Below, in pieces: positions 62,521 through 64,000 of a DNA stretch of 64,000 nucleotides. The stretch spans positions 60,454-124,453 of the forward strand of contig NZ_BCRG01000012.1 of the NCBI RefSeq assembly GCF_001552475.1. Direction: 5' to 3'. Under the pieces are notes generated by a model. That model made no database searches, was not told the origin of the DNA, and was given only the letters and a program-made list of their open reading frames with translations. The stretch is from Microbacterium oleivorans NBRC 103075. GTDB lineage: Bacteria; Actinomycetota; Actinomycetes; Actinomycetales; Microbacteriaceae. A program made the translations under genes and the position numbers. Position 1 is the stretch's first letter; each line of letters begins with the position of its first letter.

Positions 62521-62775
62521 ATGGCTGGAAAGGCAACCGGCGATCGCCGTAAGCCGCGGAAGGGCGCGAAGAACGCCGCTCCCGCGAAGGCGATCCGCGT
62601 CGGCGTCATTGACTACAAGGACGTCGCAACGCTTCGCAAGTTCATCTCGGAGCGTGGAAAGATCCGCGCCCGTCGTATCACCGGAGTCTCGGTGCAGGAG
62701 CAGCGTCTGATCGCGAAGGCGATCAAGAACGCCCGCGAAATGGCGCTCCTGCCCTACGCCGGCGCTGGCCGGTAA
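62521..62775 (+). CDS. rpsR: 30S ribosomal protein S18
   Basis: 84 residues, basic, with [20 protein letters not shown] and [21 protein letters not shown] precedes the ATG. Binds S6 on the small subunit platform. No cysteine zinc motif is present (C-minus form). Confidence 0.96.
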   Translation: MAGKATGDRRKPRKGAKNAAPAKAIRVGVIDYKDVATLRKFISERGKIRARRITGVSVQEQRLIAKAIKNAREMALLPYAGAGR

Positions 62776-62786
62776 GGAGCACCGAC

Positions 62787-63239
62787 ATGGCAAAGCTGAT
62801 TCTCACGAACGAGGTCACCGGGCTCGGTAGCGCCGGTGACGTCATCGAGGTCAAGAACGGGTACGCCCGTAACTACCTCATCCCCCAGGGCTTCGCAGTG
62901 GCCTGGAGCCGCGGTGGCGAGAAGCAGGTGGCGTCCATTCGCGCCGCCCGCGAGTCCCGCGCGATCCACGACCACGAAGAGGCTGTGGCGCTCAAGAACA
63001 CGCTCGAGTCGAACACGGTCAAGCTGACCGTCAAGGCCGGCGCTGAAGGCCGTCTGTTCGGTTCGGTCAAGACCGGCGACGTCGCTGACGCCGTCAAGGC
63101 CGCTGGTTTCGGCGACCTCGACAAGCGCAAGATCCACATCACCTCGCCGATCAAGGCCGTGGGCGAGCACGAGGCGACCGTTCGCCTGCGTGACGACCTC
63201 ACCGCTGTGATCACCCTGCAGGTGGTCGCCGCCAAGTAA
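62787..63239 (+). CDS. rplI: 50S ribosomal protein L9
   Basis: 150 residues: N-terminal L9 domain with [20 protein letters not shown], long connecting helix and C-terminal domain. Binds 23S rRNA at the L1 stalk base. Last gene of the operon, followed by a terminator. Confidence 0.97.
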   Translation: MAKLILTNEVTGLGSAGDVIEVKNGYARNYLIPQGFAVAWSRGGEKQVASIRAARESRAIHDHEEAVALKNTLESNTVKLTVKAGAEGRLFGSVKTGDVADAVKAAGFGDLDKRKIHITSPIKAVGEHEATVRLRDDLTAVITLQVVAAK

Positions 63240-63254
63240 TCCTGGCGCGCGGTT

Positions 63255-63301
63255 CGGATGCCGCGGTTCCCCCTCTCCGGAGGGTGGGACCGCGGCATCC
63301 G
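63255..63301 (+). terminator. Terminator of the rpsF-ssb-rpsR-rplI operon
   Basis: CGGATGCCGCGGT and its complement form a 13-bp stem around a GC-rich 21-base loop, followed by TCGTTT. The stem is a pair of inverted GGATGCC heptamers. Confidence 0.8.
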
Positions 63302-63320
63302 TCGTTTGTGCCGCGAGGTG

Positions 63321-63408
63321 TGTGCGGATGCAAGGGATCCGAGGGGACACGCCGGGGTCATTCACCTGTGGCCGGGGCGTCGCGCCGAATCCCTTGCATC
63401 GGCGCACA
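63321..63408. repeat. Long interrupted inverted repeat in the rplI-wall protein gap
   Basis: ATGCAAGGGAT (63328-63338) pairs perfectly with ATCCCTTGCAT (63389-63399), with outer arms TGTGC/GCACA extending it. The 50-base interior is GC-rich and non-coding. Nothing else is seen in this gap apart from two hairpins. Confidence 0.5.
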
Positions 63409-63411
63409 GGT

Positions 63412-63451
63412 GGGGCGGATGCCGCGGGTGGGGGCCCACGGCATCCGCCCC
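63412..63451. repeat. Hairpin of inverted GGATGCC copies next to the wall-protein gene
   Basis: GGGGCGGATGCCG and its complement form a 13-bp stem 14 bases beyond the stop of the minus-strand gene, so it is a candidate terminator for that gene although no T-run follows on the minus strand. Confidence 0.5.
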
Positions 63452-63464
63452 TTTCCTGGGGGAG

Positions 63465-64000
63465 TCAGACGGTACGGCGGCGCAGGGTGAGCAGCGCTCC
63501 GGCGGCGAGCAGCGCCAGGGCGAGCGCGGGGAGCCACGTCACTGCGACTCCGCCGGTCTGTGCCAGCGTCCCGACCGGGGTGCTCGCGCTGGCCTGGGGG
63601 GCCATCGGAGCGGCGCCGGCGCCGGGGATCTGGTCGTCTGTGCCCATGCCCGGAGTGTCACCGGGGACCGTGCCCGGGTTCGCCGGGTTGGTGCCCGGGT
63701 CCGTCGGGTCGGTGGGGTCCGTGCCGGGGGTCACCGGATCGACCGGGTCGGTCGGGTCCACAGGGTCGGTCGGGTCGACCGGGTCGGTCGGGTCCACGGG
63801 GTCGACCGGGTCGGTCGGGTCCGTGCCGGGGTCGGTCACCGTGCTGTCGCCGATGATGGAGACCGCGGTGTCGCCGATGGTGACGGGGATGTCGATCGGC
63901 AGCAGGATCTGCGTACCGCTGCCGACCCCGTTCTCACCCGAGGTGACCGGGGCGCCGGGCGTGGTGCCCGTGCCAGGAGTGCCGGACGTGCCGCCGCCGA
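63465..64000 (-). CDS. Chaplin-like wall-anchored protein with LAQTG sorting signal (N terminus outside window)
   Basis: The C-terminal 177 residues; the frame remains open through the window end. Just inside is a chaplin-like block (GSGTQILLPIDIPVTIGDTA, then SIIGDS) lacking the usual cysteines. A Pro/Asp/Val/Thr spacer follows, with repeats of DPTDPVDP, and then a cell-wall sorting signal: LAQTG, a hydrophobic span (VTWLPALALALLAAGALLTL) and RRR. LAxTG is the motif used by class E sortases, and a class E sortase is encoded at 15466-16251. It would be exposed on the surface. Confidence 0.82.
   Translation of the reverse strand, partial: GGGTSGTPGTGTTPGAPVTSGENGVGSGTQILLPIDIPVTIGDTAVSIIGDSTVTDPGTDPTDPVDPVDPTDPVDPTDPVDPTDPVDPVTPGTDPTDPTDPGTNPANPGTVPGDTPGMGTDDQIPGAGAAPMAPQASASTPVGTLAQTGGVAVTWLPALALALLAAGALLTLRRRTV
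63700..63838 (-). repeat. Tandem repeat region encoding the Pro/Asp-rich spacer
   Basis: A short unit of nine or eighteen bases (GGGTCGGTC- and GGGTCGACC-like on the plus strand) repeats with small differences, encoding DPT/DPV units. Such arrays vary in length between strains. Confidence 0.75.

Noticed and set aside
63700..63838. Possible CRISPR array or DNA minisatellite
   Set aside because: The repeats are in frame, encode DPT/DPV units of a wall spacer, and have no unique spacers.

Overview
This is high-GC actinobacterial DNA. The gene families, the order around the origin and the style (many GTG starts, four-base ATGA overlaps, many apparently leaderless genes, strong use of the heptamer GGATGCC) point to Microbacteriaceae, most likely Microbacterium or a close relative. 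That assignment is an inference from gene content; no rRNA gene is present. The window is chromosomal and carries the replication origin. I saw no insertion sequence, prophage or CRISPR array.

Layout. (a) 1-5.4 kb, accessory: the end of a CoA-disulfide-reductase/rhodanese gene with a CstR-like persulfide sensor, small VOC and SnoaL-like proteins, a FUSC transporter, and a secreted fibronectin-III/nuclease-fold protein. (b) 5.4-21.4 kb, the conserved growth and division block fhaA-fhaB-pstP-rodA/ftsW-pbpA-pknA-pknB, then pabA/trpG, a tiny membrane protein, a class E sortase, crgA, rhomboid, ppiA, tRNA genes and DUF3566. The order closely follows Mycobacterium tuberculosis Rv0001-Rv0020c. (c) 21.4-31.2 kb, the origin: gyrA, gyrB, dciA, recF, dnaN, oriC, dnaA, all on the minus strand. 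(d) 31.2-43.2 kb, the other side of the origin: rpmH-rnpA-yidD-yidC-jag-rsmG-parA-parB with a parS cluster, then trxA/trxB, murJ and DUF6049. (e) 43.2-52.7 kb: methyltransferase, CCA-adding enzyme, a small XRE/membrane pair with its operator, an azoreductase/HxlR pair, and an acetaldehyde dehydrogenase unit with its GAF regulator and DUF779 partner. (f) 52.9-58.8 kb: a five-gene cluster for a CMP-activated nonulosonic (sialic-acid-like) sugar and its transfer. (g) 58.7-64 kb: a membrane protein, a frameshifted VOC gene, a WYL regulator, the rpsF-ssb-rpsR-rplI operon, and the C-terminal part of a wall-anchored protein with an LAQTG sorting motif.

How the parts work together. The FHA/phosphatase/kinase block senses cell-wall state and controls RodA/FtsW and PbpA; CrgA and MurJ serve the same process. 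DnaA, DnaN, RecF, gyrase and DciA act at or near oriC, and ParA/ParB with four perfect parS sites segregate it. Class E sortase and the LAQTG protein form a plausible enzyme-substrate pair. The nonulosonate cluster lacks a NeuC epimerase but has a phosphatase domain fused to its CMP-transferase. That would suit a short route from a hexose 6-phosphate to a CMP-Kdn-like sugar for a cell-surface polymer (inference).
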